The notes below the pieces were generated by a model. That model searched no databases and had not been told where the DNA came from. It saw only the letters and a list, made by a program, of their open reading frames with translations. DNA of 64,000 bases. Origin: Amaranthus tricolor (taxonomy: Eukaryota; Streptophyta; Magnoliopsida; Caryophyllales; Amaranthaceae). The stretch is taken from NCBI RefSeq assembly GCF_026212465.1, contig NC_080059.1, positions 23,026,159 through 23,090,158 of the forward strand, given 5' to 3'. Positions 38,769-51,944 of this stretch are shown here, in pieces (position 1 is the first letter of the stretch; the number at the start of each line of letters is the position of its first letter). The translations under genes were made by a program, and so were the position numbers.

Positions 38769-39781
38769 CATATGACTATTATTTTAAATTCTAACCGCTT
38801 CTACACAATAATAAATGTCAAATAGTGTTGTGTGCCAAGTTTCGTGCAAAACAAACCAAGTTTTAGCTACTTTATGCGCGAAATTGCCAAAAAAGCTTAA
38901 AAACCCATAAAATCGCAACTTAACACGTAATTTCTAGTATATGACGATGATTTTCAATTCTAACTACTTCAACACAATAATATATACCAAATAGTATTGT
39001 GCGCTAAGTTTCGTGCAAAACACACCAAGTTTGAACTACTTTATGCGCGAAAGTGCCAAAAAAGCTTAAAACCCCATAAAATCGCAACTTAACACGTAAT
39101 TTCTAGCATATGACGATTATTTTTGATTCAAACCACCTCAACACAATAATATATACCAAATAGTGTTGTGTGCAAAGTTTGGTGCAAAACAAATCAAGTT
39201 TAAGCTAATTTATGCGCGAAAGAGCCTAAAAAGCTTAAAAACCCAAAAAATCGCATCTTAACACGTAATTTCTAGCATATGACTATTATTTTAAATTCTA
39301 ACCGCTTCAACACAATAATATATACCAAATAGTGTTGTGTGCCAAGTTTCGTGCAAAACAAACCAAGTTTTAGCTACTTTATGCGCGAAATTGCCAAAAA
39401 AGCTTAAAAACCCATAAAATCGCAACTTAACACGTAATTTCTAGTATATGACGATGATTTTCAATTCTAACTACTTCAACACAATAATATATACCAAATA
39501 GTATTGTGCGCTAAGTTTCGTGCAAAACACACCAAGTTTGAACTACTTTATGCGCGAAAGTGCCAAAAAAGCTTAAAACCCCATAAAATCGCAACTTAAC
39601 ACGTAATTTCTAGCATATGACGATTATTTTTGATTCAAACCACCTCAACACAATAATATATACCAAATAGTGTTGTGTGCAAAGTTTGGTGCAAAACAAA
39701 TCAAGTTTAAGCTAATTTATGCGCGAAAGAGCCTAAAAAGCTTAAAAACCCAAAAAATCGCAACTTAACACGTAATTTCTA
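38769..39781 (-). repeat. 3-mer tandem duplication (two copies, 506-507 bp)
   Basis: GCATATGACTATT at 38769, 39275 and 39782 delimit two copies. Both carry GTGCGCTAAG (about 39000 and 39507), TTGAACTAC, CTTAAAACCCC and the private change GAAAGAGCC (39221 and 39728). They differ at only a few bases, such as AATAAATGTC versus the usual AATATATACC near 38812. Confidence 0.85.
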
Positions 39782-42700
39782 GCATATGACTATTATTTTC
39801 AATTCTAACCACTTCAACACAATAATATATACCAAATAGTGTTGTGTGCCAAGTTTCGTGCAAAACAAACCAAGTTTTAGCTACTTTATGCGCGAAATTG
39901 CCAAAAAAGCTTAAAAACCCATAATTTCGCAACTTAACACGTAATTTCTAGTATATGACGATGATTTTCAATTCTAACTACTTCAACACAATAATATATA
40001 CCAAATAGTATTGTGCGCCAAATTTCGTGCAAAACACACCAAGTTTGAGCTACTTTATGCGCAAAAGTGCAAAAAAAGCTTAAAAACCCATAAAATCGCA
40101 ACTTAACACATAATTTCTAGCATATGACGATTATTTTTGATTCAAACCTCCTCAACACAATGAATATATACCAAATAGTGTTGTGTGCAAAGTTTGGTGC
40201 AAAACAAATCAAGTTTAAGCTAATTTATGCGCGAAAGTGCCTAAAAAGCTTAAAAACCCATAAAATCGCAACTTAACACGTAATTTCTAGCATATGACTA
40301 TTATTTTCAATTCTAACCACTTCAACACAATAATATATAACAAATAGTGTTGTGTGCAAAGTTTCGTGCAAAACAAATCAAGTTTGAGCTACTTTATGCG
40401 CAAAAGTGCCTAAAAAGCTCAAGAACCCATAAAATCGCAACTTAACACGTAATTTTCTAGCATATGACTATTATTTTAAATTCTAACCGCTTTAACACAA
40501 TAATATATACCAAATAGTGTTGTGTGCCAAGTTTCGTGAAAAACAAACCAAGTTTTAGCTACTTTATGCCGCGAAATTGCCAAAAAAGCTTAAAAACCCA
40601 TAAAATCGCAACTTAACACGTAATTTCTAGTATATGACGATGATTTTCAATTCTAACTACTTCAACACAATAATATATACCAAATAGTATTGTGCGCCTA
40701 ATTTCGTGCAAAACACACCAAGTTTGAGCTACTTTATGCGCTAAAGTGCCAAAAAAGCTTAAAAACCCATAAAATCGCAATTTTAACACGTAATTTCTAG
40801 CATATGACGATTATTTTTGATTCAAACCACCTCAACACAATAATTTATACCAAATAGTGTTGTGTGCAAAGTTTGGTGCAAAACAAATCAAGTTTAAGCT
40901 AATTTATGCGCCAAAGTGCCAAAAAAGCTTAAAAATCCTTAAAATCGCAACTTAACACTTAATTACTAGCATATGACTATTATTTTCAATTCTAACCACT
41001 TCAACACAACAATATATACCAAATAGTGTTGTGTGCTATGTTTCGTGCAAAACAAACCAAGTTAGAGATACTATATGCGCGAAAGTGCACAAAAAGGTCA
41101 AAAACCAATAAAATCGCAACTTAACACTTAATTTCTAGAATATGACTATGATTTTCAATTCTAGCCACTTAAACACAATAATATATACCAAATAGTGTTG
41201 TGTGCCAAGTTTCGTGCAAAACAAACTAAGTTTTAGCTACTTTATGCGCGAAATTGCCAAAAAAGATTAAAAACCCATAAAATCGCAACTTAACACGTAA
41301 TTTCTAATATATGACTATGATTTTCAATTCTAACTACTTAAACACAATAATATATACCAAATAGTATTGTGCGCCAAGTTTCGTGCAAAACACACTAAGT
41401 TTTAGCTACTTTATGCGCGAAAGTGCCAAATAAGCTTAAAAACCCATAAAATCGCAACTTAACACGTAATTTCTTGCATATGACGATGAATCTTTTATTC
41501 TAACCACCTCAACACAATAATATATAACAAATTGTGTTGTGTGCAAAGTTTCGTGCAAATCAAATCAAGTTTGAGCTACTTTATGCGCAAAAGTCCCCTA
41601 AAAAGCTTAAGAACACATAAAATCGCAAGTTAACACGTAATTTCTAGCATATGACTATTATTTTCAATTCTAACCACTTCAACACAATAATATATACCAA
41701 ATAGTGTTGTGTGCAAAGTTTCGTGCAAAACAAACCATGCTTAAGCTACTTTATGCGCGAAAGTTCCAGAAAAGCTTAAAAACCCATAAAATCGCAACTT
41801 AAACACGTAATTTTCTAAGCATATGACGATGATTTTTCAATTCTAACCACCTCAACACAATAATTTATAACAAATACTGTTGTGTGCAAAGTTTCGTGCA
41901 AAACAAATCAAGTTTGAGCTACTTTATGCGCGAAAGTGCCAAAAAAAGCTAAAAACCCATAAAATCGCAACTCAACACGTAATTTCTAGTATATGACGAT
42001 GATTTTCAATTCTAACTACTTCAACACAATAATATATACCAAATAGTATTGTGCGCCAAGTTTCGTGCAAAACACACCAAGTTTGAGCTACTTTATGCGC
42101 GAAAGTGCCAAAAAAGCTTAAAAACCCATAAAATCGCAACTTAACACGTAATTTCTAGCATATGACGATTATTTTTGATTCAAACCTCCTCAACACAATA
42201 ATATATACAAAATATTGTTGTGTGCAAAGTTTGGTGCAAAACAAATCAAGTTTAAGCTAATTTATGCGCGAAAGTGCCTAAAAAGCTTAAAAACCCATAA
42301 AATCGCAACTTAACACGTAATTTCTAGCATATGACTATTATTTTCAATTCTAACCACTTCAACACAATAATATATACCAAATAGTGTTGTGTGTAAAGTT
42401 TCGTGCAAAACAAACCATGCTTAAGCTACTTTATGCGCGAAAGTTCTAGAAAAGCTTAAAAACCCATAAAATCGCAACTTAACACGTAATTTCTAGCATA
42501 TGCCGATGATTTTCAATTCTAACCACCTCAACACAATAATATATAACAAATAGTGTTGCGTGCAAAGTTTCGTGCAAAACAAATCGAGTTTGAGCTACAT
42601 TATGCGCAAAAGTGCATAACAAGCTTAAGAACCCATAAAATCGCAACTTAACACGTAATTTCTAGCATATGACTATTATTTTAAATTCTAACCGCTTCAA

Positions 42701-45700
42701 CACAATAATATATACCAAATAGTGTTGTGTGCCAAGTTTCGTGCAAAACAAACCAAGTTTTAGCTACTTTATGCGCGAAATTGCCAAAAAAGCTGTAAAA
42801 ACCCATAATTTCGCAACTCTAACTCGTAATTTCTAGTATATGACGATGATTTTCAATTCTAACTACTTCAACACAATAATATATACCAAATAGTATTGTG
42901 CGCCAAATTTCGTGCAAAACACACCAAGTTTGAGCTACTTTATGCGCGAAAGTGCCAAAAAAGCTTAAAAAACCCATAAAATCGCAACTTAACACGTAAT
43001 TTCTAGCATATGACGATTATTTTTTGATTCAAACCTCCTCAACACAATAATATATACCAAATAGTGTTGTGTGCAAAGTTTGGTGCAAAACAAATCAAGT
43101 TTAAGCTAATTTATGCGCGAAAGTGCCTAAAAAGCTTAAAAACCCATAAAATCGCAACTTAACACGTAATTTCTAGCATATGACTATTATTTTCAATTCT
43201 AACCACTTCAACACAATAATATATACCAAATAGTGTTGTGTGCAAAGTTTCGTGCAAAACAAACCATGCTTAAGCTACTTTATGCGCGAAAGTTCTAGAA
43301 AAGCTTAAAAACCCATAAAATCACAACTTAACACGTAATTTTTAGCATGATTTTCAATTCTAACCACGCTCAACACAATAATATATAAAAAATAGTGTTG
43401 TGTGCAAAGTTTCGTGCAAAACAAATCAAGTTTGAGCTACTTTATGCGCGAAAGTGCCAAAAAAGCTTAAAAACCCATAAAATCGCAACTTAACACGTAA
43501 TTTCTAGCATATGACGATGATTTTTGATTCAAACCTCCTCAACACAATAATATTTACCAAATAGTGTTGTGTGCAAAGTTTGGTGCAAAACAAATCAAGT
43601 TTAAGCTAATTTATGCGCGAAAGTGCCTAAAAAGCTTAAAAACCCATAAAATCGCAACTTAACACGTAATTTCTAGCATATGACTATTATTTTCAATTCT
43701 AACCAATTCAACACAATAATATATACCAAATAGTGTTGTGTGCAAAGTTTCGTGCAAAACAAACCATGCTTGAGCTTCATTATGCGCGAAAGTTCCAGAA
43801 AAGCTTAAAAACCCATAAAAATCGCAACTTAACACGTAATTTCTAGCGCATGCCGATGATTTTTAATTCTAACCACCTCAACACAATAATATATAACAAA
43901 TAGTGTTGTGTGCAAAGTTCCGTGCAAAACAAATCAAGTTTGAGCTACTTTATGCGCGAAAGTGCCTAAAAAGCTTAAAAAACCCATTATATCGCAACTT
44001 AACACGTAATTTCTAGCATATGACTATTATTTTAAATTCTAACCACTTCAACACAATAATATATACAAAATAGTGTTGTGTTCAAAGTTTCGTGCAAAAC
44101 AAACCATGTTTGATCGACTTTATGCGCGAAAGTGCCCAAATAAGCTTAAAAACCCATAAAATCGCAACTTAACACGTAATTTCTTGCATATGACGATGAA
44201 TTTTCAATTCTAACCACCTCAACACAAAAATATATAACAAATAGTGTTGTGTGCAAAGTTTCGTGCAAAACAAATCAAGTTTGAGCTACTTTATGCGCAA
44301 AAGTGCCTAAAATGCTTAAGAACCCATAAAATCGCAACTTAACACGTAATTTCTAGCATATGACTATTATTTTTAATTCTAACCACTTCATCACAATAAT
44401 ATATACCAAATAGTGTTGTGTGGAAAGTTTCGTGCAAAACAAACGATGCTTGAGCTACTTTATGCGCGAAAGTTCCAAAAAAGCTTAAAAACCCATAAAA
44501 TCGCAACTTAACACGTAATTTCTAGCATATGACGATGATTTTCAATTCTAACCACCTCAACACAATAGTATATAACTAATAGTGTTGTGTGCAAAGTTTC
44601 GTGCAAAACAAATCAAGTTTGAGCTACTTTATGCGAAAAAGTGCCTAAAAAAGCTTAAGAACCCATAAAATCGCAACTTAACACGTACTTTCTAGCATAT
44701 GACTATTATTTTCAATTCTAACCACTTCAACACAATAATATATACAAAAATAGTATTGTGCGCCAAGTTTCGTGCAAAACACACCAAGTTTGAGCTACTT
44801 TATGCGCGAAAGTGCCAAAAAAGCTTAAAAAACCCATAAAATCGCAACTTAACACGTAATTTCTAGCATATGACGATTATTTTTGATTAAAACCACCTCA
44901 ACACAATAATATATACCAAATAGTGTTGTGTGCAAAGTTTGGTGCAAAACAAATCAAGTTTAAGCTAATTTATGCGCGAAAGTGCCTAAAAAGCTTAAAA
45001 ACCCATAAAATCGCAACTTAACACGTAATTTCTAGCATATGACTATTATTTTCAATTCTAACCACTTCAACACAATAATATATACCAAATAGTGTTGTGT
45101 GCAAAGTTTCGTGCAAAACAAACCATGCTTAAGCTACTTTATGCGCGAAAGTTCCAGAAAAGCTTAAAAACCCATAAAATCGCAACTTAACACGTAATTT
45201 CTAGCATATGCCGATGATTTTAAATTCTAACCACCTCAACACAATAATATATAACAAATAGTGTTGTGTGCAAAGTTTCGTGCAAAACAAATCAAGTTTG
45301 AGCTATTTTATGCGCGAAAGTGCCAAAAAAGCTTAAAAACCCATAAAATCGCAACTTAACACGTAATTTCTAGCATATGACGATGATTTTTGATTCAAAC
45401 CTCCTCAACACAATAATATATACCAAATAGTGTTGTGTGCAAAGTTTGGTGCAAAACAAATCAAGTTGAAGCTAATTTATGCGCGAAAGTTCGTAAAAAG
45501 CTTAAAAACCCATAAAATCGCAACGTAACACGTAATTTCTAGCATATGACTATTATTTTCATTTCTAACCACTTCAACACAATAATATATACCAAATAGT
45601 GTTGTGTGCAAAGTTTCGTGCAAAACAAACCATGCTTAAGCTACTTTATGCGCGAAAGTTCCAGAAAAGCTTAAAAACCCATAAAATCGCAACTTAAGAC

Positions 45701-46392
45701 GTAATTTCTAGCATATGCCGATGATTTTCAATTCTAACCACCTCAACACAATAATATATAACAAATAGTGTTGTGTGCAAAGTTTCGTGCAAAACAAATC
45801 AAGTTTGAGCTACTTTATGCACAAAAGTGCCTAAAAAGCTTAAGAACCCATAAAATCGCAACTTAACACGTAATTTCTTGCATATGACTATTATTTTAAA
45901 TTCTAACCGCTTCAACACAATAATATATACCAAATAGTGTTGTGTGCAAAGTTTGGTGCAAAACAAATCAAGTTTAAGCTAATTTATGCGCGAAAGTGCC
46001 TAAAAAGCTTAAAAACCCATAAAATCGCAACTTAACACGTAATTTCTAGCATATGACTATTATTTTAAATTCTACCCACTTCCACACAATATATATACCA
46101 AATAGTGTTGTGTGCTAAGTTTCGTGCAAAACAAACCAAATTTTAGCTACTATATGCGCGAAAGTGCCAAAAAAGGTCAAAAACAAATAAAATCGCAACT
46201 TAACACTTAATTTCTAGAATATGACTATGATTTTCAATTCTAGCCACTTCAACACAATAATATATACCAAATAGTGTTGTGTGCCAAGTTTCGTGTAAAA
46301 ACAAACCAAGTTTGAGCTACTTTATGCGCGAAAGTGCCAAATAAGCTTAAAAACCCATAAAATCGCTACTTAACACGTAATTTCTTGCATAT
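39782..46392 (-). repeat. Mixed monomers of block B, rich in one-base insertions
   Basis: About 39 monomers without a clear long tandem period. Two related runs at about 41995-42490 and 42840-43320 share TTGATTCAAACCTCC and AAGTTCTAGAAAAGC. Many one-base insertions occur, for example TATGCCGCG (about 40568), CAATTTTAACACG (about 40780), TTAAACACG and CTAAGCATATG (about 41801-41825), and AGCTGTAAAAACC (about 42791). One monomer near 43340 lacks about 7 bp (TTAGCATGATTTTC). Confidence 0.72.
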
Positions 46393-47560
46393 GACGATAT
46401 ATTTTCAATTCTAACCATCTCAACACAATAATATATACCAAATAGTGTTGTGTGCAAAGTTTCGTGCAAAATAAACCATGCTTGAGCTACTTTATGCGCG
46501 AAAGTTCCAGAAAAGCTTAAAAACCCATAAAAAATCGCAACTTAACACGTAATTTCTAGCATATGCCGATGATTTTCAATTCTAACCACCTCAACACAAT
46601 AATATATAACAAATAGTGTTGTGTGCAAAGTTTCTTGCAAAACAAATCAAGTTTGAGCTACTTTATGCGCAAAAGTGCCTAAAAAGCTTAAGAACCCATA
46701 AAATCGCAACTTAACACGTAATTTCTAGCATATGACTATTATTTTTAAATTCTAACCGCTTCAACACAATAATATATACCAAATAGTGTCTGTGTGCCCA
46801 AGTTTCGTGCAAAACAAACCAAGTTTTAGTTACTTTATGCGCGAAATTGCCAAAAAAGCTTAAAAACCCATAAAATCGCAACTTAACACGTAATTTCTAG
46901 TATATGACGATGATTTTCAATTCTAACTACTTCAACACAATAATATATACCAAATAGTATTGTGCGCCAAGTTTCGTGTAAAACACACCAAGTTTGAGCT
47001 ACTTTATGCGCGAAAGTGCCAAAAAAGCTTAAAAACCCATAAAATCGCAACTTAACACGTAATTTCTAGCATATGACGATTATTTTTGATTCAAACCACC
47101 TCAACACAATAATATATACCAAATAGTGTTGTGTGCAAAGTTTGGTGCAAAACAAATCAAGTTTAAGCTAATTTATGCGCGAAAGTGCCTAAAAAGCTTT
47201 AAAAACCCATAAAATCGCAACTTAAAACGTAATTTTCTATATGACTAATATTTTCAATTCTAACCACTTCAACACAATAATATATACCAAATAGTGTTGT
47301 GTGGTAAGTTTCGTGCAAAACAAACCAAGTTTGAGCTACTATATGCGCGAAAGTGCCAAAATAGGTCAAAAACCAATAAAATCGCAACTTAACACTTAAT
47401 TTCTAGAATATGACAATGAATTTCAATTCTAGCCACTTAAACACAATAATATATACCAAATAGTGTTGTGTGCCAAGTTTCGTGCAAAACAAACCAAGTT
47501 TAAGCTACTTTATGTGCGAAAGTGCCGAATAAGCTTAAAAAACCCATAAAATCGTAACTT
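46393..47560 (-). repeat. 7-mer HOR, first copy (detached)
   Basis: Starts at GACGATATATTTTC. It then has CCATAAAAAATCGC, TTTCTTGCAAAAC, AACCGCTTC, GCGCCAAG, AAGCTTTAAAAACCC and GACTAATATTTTC with GTGGTAAG, in the same order as 49281-50469 (offset about 2,889 bp). It diverges after about 47.5 kb. About ten other monomers separate it from the next copy, with a further related run at about 47920-48420. Confidence 0.72.
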
Positions 47561-49280
47561 AACACGTAATTTCTTGCATATGACGATGAATTTTTTATTC
47601 TAACCACCTCAACACAATAAAATATAACAAATAGTGTTGTGTGCAAAGTTTCGTGCAAAACAAATCAAGTTTGAGCTACTTTATGCGCGAAAGTGCCAAA
47701 AAAGCTTAAAAACCCTATAAAATCGCAACTTTAACACAGTAATTTCTAGCATATGACGATTATTTTTGATTCTAACCTCCTCAACACAATAATATATACC
47801 AAATAGTGTTGTGTGCAAAGTTTGGTGCAAAACAAATCAAGTTTAAGCTAATTTATGCGCGAAAGTGCCTAAAAAGTTTAAAAACCCATAAAATCGCAAC
47901 TTAACACGTAATTTCTAGTATATGACGATGATTTTCAATTCTAACTACTTCAACACAATAATATATACCAAATAGTAATTGTGCGCCAAGTTTCGTGCAA
48001 AACACATCAAGTTTGAGCAACTTTATGCGCGAAAGTGCCAAAAAAGCTTAAAAACCCATAAAATCGCAACTTAACACGTAATTTCTAGCATATGACGATT
48101 ATTTTTGATTCAAACCACCTCAACACAATAATATATACCAAATAGTGTTGTCTGCAAAGTTTTGGTGCAAAACAAATCAAGTTTAAGCTAATTTATGCGC
48201 GAAAGTGCCTAAAAAGCTATAAAAACCCATAAAATCGCAACTTAACACGTAATTTCTAGCATATGACTAATATTTTCAATTCTAACCACTTCAACACAAT
48301 AATATATACCAAATAGTGTTGTGTGGTAAGTTTCGTGCAAAACAAACCAAGTTTGAGCTACTATATGCGCGAAAGTGCCAAAAAAGGTCAAAACCAATAA
48401 AATCGCAACTTAACACTTAATTTCTAGAATATGACAATGATTTTCAATTCTAGCCACTTAAACACAATAATATATACCAAATAGTGTTGTGTGCCAAGTT
48501 TCGTGCAAAACAAACCAAGTTTGAGCTACTTTATGCGCGACAAGTGCCAAATAAGCTTAAAAAACCCATAAAATCGCAACTTAACACGTAAGTTCTTGCA
48601 TATGACGATGAATTTTTTATTCTAACCACCTCAACACAATAATATATAACAAATAGTGTTGTGTGCAAAGTTTCGTGCAAAACAAATCTAGTTTGAGCTA
48701 CTTTATGCACAAAAGTGCCAAAAAAGCTTAAGAACCCATAAAATCGCAACTTAACACGTAATTTCTAGCATATGACTATTATTTTAAATTCTAACCGCTT
48801 CAACACAATAATATATACCAAATAGTGTTGTGTGCAAAGTTTGGTGCAAAACAAATCAAGTTTACGCTAATTTATGCGCAAAAGTGCCTAAAAAGCTTAA
48901 AAACCAATAAAATCGCAACTTAACACGTAATTTCTAGCATATGACTATTATTTTAAAATTCTAACCACTTCAACACAATAATATATACCAAATAGTGTTG
49001 TGTGCTAAGTTTCGTGCAAAACAAACCAAATTTTAGCTACTATATGCGCGAAAGTGCCAAAAAAGGTCAAAAACCAATAAAATCGCAACTTAACACTTAA
49101 TTTCTAGAATATGACTATGATTTTCAATTCTAGCCACTTCAACACAATAATATATACCAAATAGTGTTGTGTGCCAAGTTTCGTGTAAAACAAACCAAGT
49201 TTGAGCTACTTTATGCGCGAAAGTGCCAAATAAGCTTAAAACCCATAAAATCGCTACTTAACACGTAATTTCTTGCATAT

Positions 49281-50469
49281 GACGATATATTTTCAATTCT
49301 AACCAGCTCAACACAATAATATATACCAAATAGTGTTGTGTGCAAAGTTTCGTGCAAAACAAACCATGCTTGAGCTACTTTATGCGCGAAAGTTCCAGAA
49401 AAGCTTAAAAACCCATAAAAAATCGCAACTTAACACGTAATTTCTAGCATATGCCGATGATTTTCAATTCTAACCACCTCAACACATTAATATATAACAA
49501 ATAGTGTTGTGTGCAAAGATTCTTGCAAAACAAATCAAGTTTGAGCTACTTTATGCGCAAAAGTGCCTAAAAAGCTTAAGAACCCATAAAATCGCAACTT
49601 AACACGTAATTTCTAGCATATGACTATTATTTTAAATTCTAACCGCTTCAACACAATAATATATACCAAATAGTGTTGTGTGCCAAGTTTCGTGCAAAAC
49701 AAACCAAGTTTTAGCTACTTTATGCGCGAAATTGCCAAAAAAGCTTAAAAACCCATAAAATCGCAACTTAACACGTAATTTCAAGTATATGACGATGATT
49801 TTCAATTCTAACTACTTCAACACAATAATATATACCAAATCGTATTGTGCGCCAAGTTTCGTGGCAAAACACACCAAGTTTGAGCTACTTTATGCGCGAA
49901 AGTGCCAAAAAAGCTTAAAAACCCATAAAATCGCAACTTAACACGTAATTTCTAGCATATGACGATTATTTTTGATTCAAACCACCTCAACACAATAATA
50001 TATACCAAATAGTGTTGTGTGCAAAGTTTGGTGCAAAACAAATAAAGTTTAAGCTAATTTATGCGCGAAAGTGCCTAAAAAGCTTTAAAAACCCATAAAA
50101 TCGCAACTTAACACGTAATTTCTAGCATATGTCTAATATTTTCAATTCTAACCACTTCAACACAATAATATATACCAAATAGTGTTGTGTGGTAAGTTTC
50201 GTGCAAAACAAACCAAGTTTGAGCTACTATATGCGCGAAAGTGCCAAAAAAGGTCAAAAACCAATAAAATCGCAACTTAACACTTAATTTCTAGAATATG
50301 ACAATGATTTGCAATTCTAGCCACTTAAACACAATAATATATACCAAATAGTGTTGTGTGCCAAGTTTTCGTGTAAAACAAACCAAGTTTGAGCTACTTT
50401 ATGCGCGAAAGTGCCAAATAAGCTTAAAAACCCATAAAATCGCTACTTAACACGTAATTCCTTGCATAT
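49281..50469 (-). repeat. 7-mer HOR, second copy (1,189 bp)
   Basis: From GACGATATATTTTC at 49281 to the same motif at 50470. It shares CAAAGATTCTTGC and GTCTAATATTTTC with the next copy and not with the detached first copy. That makes these two the most recent pair. Confidence 0.85.
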
Positions 50470-51582
50470 GACGATATATTTTCAATTCTAACCAGCCTCA
50501 ACACAATAATATATACCAAATAGTGTTGTGTGCAAAGTTTCGTGCAAAACAAACCATGCTTGAGCTACTTTATGCGCGAAAGTTCCAGAAAAGCTTAAAA
50601 ACCCATAAAAAATCGCAACTTAACACGTAATTTCTAGCATATGCCGATGATTTTCAATTCTAACCACCTCAACACAATAATATATAACAAATAGTGTTGT
50701 GTGCAAAGATTCTTGCAAAACAAATCAAGTTTGAGCTACTTTATGCGCAAAAGTGCCTAAAAAGCTTAAGAACCCATAAAATCGCAACTTAACACGTAAT
50801 TTCTAGCATATGACTATTATTTTAAATTCTAACCGCTTCAACACAATAATATATACCAAATAGTGTTGTGTGCCAAGTTTCGTGCAAAACAAACCAAGTT
50901 TTAGCTACTTTATGCGCGAAATTGCCAAAAAAGCTTAAAAACCCATAAAATCGCAACTTAACACGTAATTTCTAGTATATGACGATGATTTTCAATTCTA
51001 ACTACTTCAACACAATAATATATACCAAATAGTATTGTGCGCCAAGTTTCGTGCAAAACACACCAAGTTTGAGCTACTTTATGCGCGAAAGTGCCAAAAA
51101 AAGCTTAAAAACCCATAAAATCGCAACTTAACACGTAATTTCTAGCATATGACGATTATTTTTGATTCAAACCACCTCAACACAATAATATATACCAAAT
51201 AGTGTTGTGTGCAAAGTTTGGTGCAAAACAAATCAAGTTTAAGCTAATTATGCGCGAAAGTGCCTAAAAAGCTTTAAAAACCCATAAAATTCGCAACTTA
51301 ACACGTAATTTCTAGCATATGTCTAATATTTTCAATTCTAACCACTTCAACACAATAATATATACCAAATAGTGTTGTGTGGTAAGTTTCGTGCAAAACA
51401 AACCAAGTTTGAGCTACTATATGCGCGAAAGTGCCAAAAAAGGTCAAAAACCAATAAAATCGCAACTTAACACTTAATTTCTAGAATATGACAATGATTT
51501 GCAATTCTAGCCACTTAAACACAATAATATATACCAAATAGTGTTGTGTGCCAAGTTTCGTGTAAAACAAACCAAGTTTGAG
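50470..51582 (-). repeat. 7-mer HOR, third copy, cut by the gap
   Basis: Order equals 49281-50469 up to the gap, about 6.6 of seven monomers. Private one-base changes include CAGCCTCAAC (about 50493), GCTAATTATG (about 51243) and AAAATTCGCAAC (about 51287). The array is cut in mid-copy, so the 7-mer probably continued. Confidence 0.85.
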
Positions 51583-51682
51583 NNNNNNNNNNNNNNNNNN
51601 NNNNNNNNNNNNNNNNNNNNNNNNNNNNNNNNNNNNNNNNNNNNNNNNNNNNNNNNNNNNNNNNNNNNNNNNNNNNNNNNNN
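51583..51682. other. Assembly gap, 100 N
   Basis: A second run of exactly 100 N. Left of it a 7-mer HOR of block B on the - strand is cut mid-copy. Right of it block C starts on the + strand inside a monomer. As at the first gap, orientation and distance across the join are not determined by the sequence. Confidence 0.98.
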
Positions 51683-51806
51683 CGAAACATGGCACTATAT
51701 ACTATTTGGTATATATTATTGTGTTGAAGTGGTTAGAATTGAAAATAATAGTCATATGCTAGAAATTACGTGTTAAGATGCGTTTTTATGGATTTTAAAA
51801 TTTTTT

Positions 51807-51944
51807 GGCACTTTCGCGCATAATGTAGCTCAAACACGATTTGTTTTGCACGAAACTTTGCACACAAAACTATTGTGTTGAAGTGGTTGTCATATGCTAT
51901 AAATTACGTGTTAAGTTGCGATTTTATGGGTTTTTAAGCTTTTT
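51807..51944 (+). repeat. Internally deleted monomer, 138 bp (HOR copy 1)
   Basis: Relative to the standard monomer it lacks about 14 bp between ACTATT and GTGTTG and about 16-17 bp between GTGGTT and GTCATATG (51861-51896). The TATATATT core of the dyad is lost. Confidence 0.85.

Larger units (their letters stand above)
26930..51582 (-). repeat. Satellite block B: about 146 tandem 169-bp monomers, - orientation
   Basis: The same monomer family as block A, read on the reverse strand: + strand text shows CTAGCATATGAC, TTCTAACCACTTCAACAC, AATAATATATACC, GTGTTGTGTGC and TTTATGCGCGAAAGTGCC in reverse-complement order. It is not an inverted copy of block A. It has its own variants, for example GATTCAAACC in place of AATTCTAACC, CTTAAGAACCC in place of CTTAAAAACCC, and CATATGCCGATG. 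I did not see these in A. The T-type variant of A (GTACATATTATGG) was not found here. HORs inside it are listed separately. Between them, at about 30.0-32.0 kb and 39.8-46.4 kb, variants are mixed without a clear long period. Confidence 0.96.

Noticed and set aside
26930..51582. Block B as a simple inverted copy of block A
   Set aside because: It lacks the T-type monomer and has variants (GATTCAAACC, CTTAAGAACCC, CATATGCCGATG) and HOR periods not seen in A.
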